Translations under genes and position numbers: made by a program
In this document: piece after piece, positions 62,949-64,000 of the stretch
Numbering within the stretch: the first letter of the stretch is position 1
Layout of the letters: each line of letters opens with the position of its first letter
The notes under the pieces: model-generated
Told to the model about the DNA's origin: nothing
Databases searched by the model: none
The model's input: the letters and a program-made list of their open reading frames with translations, nothing else
NCBI GenBank assembly: GCA_019416685.1
Contig: DXWV01000030.1
Span: 82,054-146,053, forward strand
Reading direction: 5' to 3'
DNA length: 64,000 nucleotides
Origin: Bacteroides sp.
GTDB lineage: Bacteria > Bacteroidota > Bacteroidia > Bacteroidales > Bacteroidaceae

Positions 62949-63872
62949 ATGCAGATTATTCGTAATATACCGGGTGCATTGCTCGAGCCATGTGTGGCTA
63001 CCATTGGTTTTTTCGATGGGGTACATACTGGTCACCGTTTCCTCATTGAACAGGTGAAGGAGGTAGCTGCTACCCGTGGGTTGCGTTCGGCTTTGATTAC
63101 TTTTCCTGTTCATCCCCGTAAGGTGATGAAGACCGATTATCATCCGGAGTTACTTACTACGCAGGACGAAAAGATTGCATTACTGGCTGAAACCGGAGTA
63201 GATTATTGCATTATGCTCGATTTTACTCCGGAGATATCCTGGCTTACTGCCCGGGATTTTATGACTACCATTTTGCAGGAACGCTACCGGGTGCAATCAC
63301 TTGTAATTGGTTACGATCACCGCTTTGGGCATAATCGTAGTGAGAGTTTTGAGGATTATTGCCGTTATGGTGAAGAGATCGGTATGCAGGTAGTTCTTGC
63401 GCGCGCATATATATATAAGGAGATTCATATCAGTTCTTCCGTGATTCGTGATTATCTCCATCAGGGAGATGTGAAGATGGCTGCGCGTTGTCTTGGGTAT
63501 GATTATTTTTTGGATGGGACGGTAGTTAGCGGTTATCAGGTTGGACGCAAAATAGGCTTTCCAACTGCCAATCTTAGTGTAGATGATCCCGATAAGCTGG
63601 TTCCTGCCGACGGGGTATATGCCGTGAAAGTTAGTTTTGATGGATGTACCTATGTCGGTATGTTGAATATTGGTCATCGTCCTACGCTTAATAATGGAAT
63701 AAATCGCAGTATTGAAGTACATATCCTACATTTCCATTCAGATATCTATGATAAGTTTATTCGTATCTCTTTTGTGCAATACATCCGTCCTGAGATGAAG
63801 TTTGACGGGATAGAAGGACTTATTGCACAGCTTCATAAAGATGCAGCGGCGGTAGAAACTCTGTTGCTGTAA
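62949..63872 (+). CDS. ribF: Bifunctional riboflavin kinase/FAD synthetase
   Basis: 307 residues. The N-terminal adenylyltransferase half has GFFDGVHTGHR and IGYDHRFGHNR; the C-terminal flavokinase half has GRKIGFPTANL and the glutamate segment INRSIEVHIL. It makes FMN and then FAD from riboflavin. Last gene of the group starting with the calcium ATPase. Confidence 0.96.
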   Translation: MQIIRNIPGALLEPCVATIGFFDGVHTGHRFLIEQVKEVAATRGLRSALITFPVHPRKVMKTDYHPELLTTQDEKIALLAETGVDYCIMLDFTPEISWLTARDFMTTILQERYRVQSLVIGYDHRFGHNRSESFEDYCRYGEEIGMQVVLARAYIYKEIHISSSVIRDYLHQGDVKMAARCLGYDYFLDGTVVSGYQVGRKIGFPTANLSVDDPDKLVPADGVYAVKVSFDGCTYVGMLNIGHRPTLNNGINRSIEVHILHFHSDIYDKFIRISFVQYIRPEMKFDGIEGLIAQLHKDAAAVETLLL

Positions 63873-63894
63873 ACTCATGATAATCAATGCCTAA

Positions 63895-63963
63895 AAGAGT
63901 GTACACTTTTGCATCGCAAGAATGTACATTTTTGATACATAAGAATGTACATTCTTGTGGTTC
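63895..63963. repeat. Three-unit tandem array, 23-bp period, TGTACA core
   Basis: Units start AAGAGTGTACAC at 63895, AAGAATGTACAT at 63918 and AAGAATGTACAT at 63941; the cores AGTGTACACT and AATGTACATT are perfect 10-bp palindromes placed exactly 23 nt apart (63898, 63921, 63944). Units 2 and 3 can also fold as 13-bp arms (63917-63929 with 63945-63957). It lies after ribF; the downstream gene is outside the window. Confidence 0.75.
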
Positions 63964-64000
63964 TTCTTCAATTTAGTTGAACCGTGTTTGATAAGTCACT

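Overview
The window looks like a chromosomal segment of a gut Bacteroides. The evidence is -7 promoter elements of the TAnnTTTG type ahead of many genes, a one-protein hybrid two-component system, a carbohydrate-degradation cluster with GH2, GH105, GH109 and PL8 enzymes, TonB-dependent outer-membrane proteins, the long form of IspG, and the housekeeping run rpoN, PAP2, gcvH, purE, ispG. The species cannot be fixed from the sequence alone. No transposase, CRISPR array, rRNA or complete tRNA gene was seen.

Layout. (1) 1-14750: part of a polysaccharide utilisation locus. It holds the 3' end of a PL8 lyase, a DNRLRE/CBM96-like secreted protein, a GH2 beta-galactosidase-like enzyme, the hybrid two-component regulator, a GH105-GH2 fusion and a GH109 lipoprotein. 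Two promoters share a repeated CGAAT-type motif at the same distance from the -7 element, a candidate site for the regulator. No SusC/SusD pair is in the window. (2) 14835-19562: a two-gene operon of a 1002-residue TPR protein and an outer-membrane barrel. (3) 19563-23420: a long hairpin in a thioredoxin leader, a Nudix hydrolase, and the peroxide genes ahpC and ahpF behind an OxyR-like site. (4) 23483-33326: a six-gene envelope operon with a TonB-dependent receptor, a DUF4876-type lipoprotein, a barrel protein, a gingipain-like C25 peptidase with HEAT repeats, a papain-like C1 peptidase and a short HmuY-like lipoprotein. I read this as a candidate protease-assisted heme or metal capture system, and it is the best candidate for something new. 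(5) 33342-37889: a 23-bp-period repeat array, a small protein, a second complete PL8 lyase, an inositol-phosphatase-like enzyme, a ComF-like protein and a small monooxygenase. (6) 37965-39155: ferredoxin, membrane protein and ECF sigma factor in one operon. (7) 39244-42930: an AT-rich islet with one very large fimbrillin-like lipoprotein, bordered by the 3' half of a tRNA-Asn gene. (8) 42961-63872: mostly housekeeping genes: PfkB kinase, S41 protease, esterase, ispG, purE, gcvH, PAP2, rpoN, Xaa-Pro aminopeptidase, a kinase-like sensor lacking its histidine, a TGS-type uridine kinase, Na/Pi transporter, rubredoxin, PAS protein, calcium ATPase, HAD phosphatase and ribF.

Between genes the window has several odd structured elements: inverted repeats built from simple repeated words (ahpC-ahpF, both sides of ispG, 53.4 kb, 58.6 kb) and two tandem arrays with an exact 23-bp pitch but different core words (33342-33433 and 63895-63963). 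Domain calls are from reading translations by eye; no database search was run.
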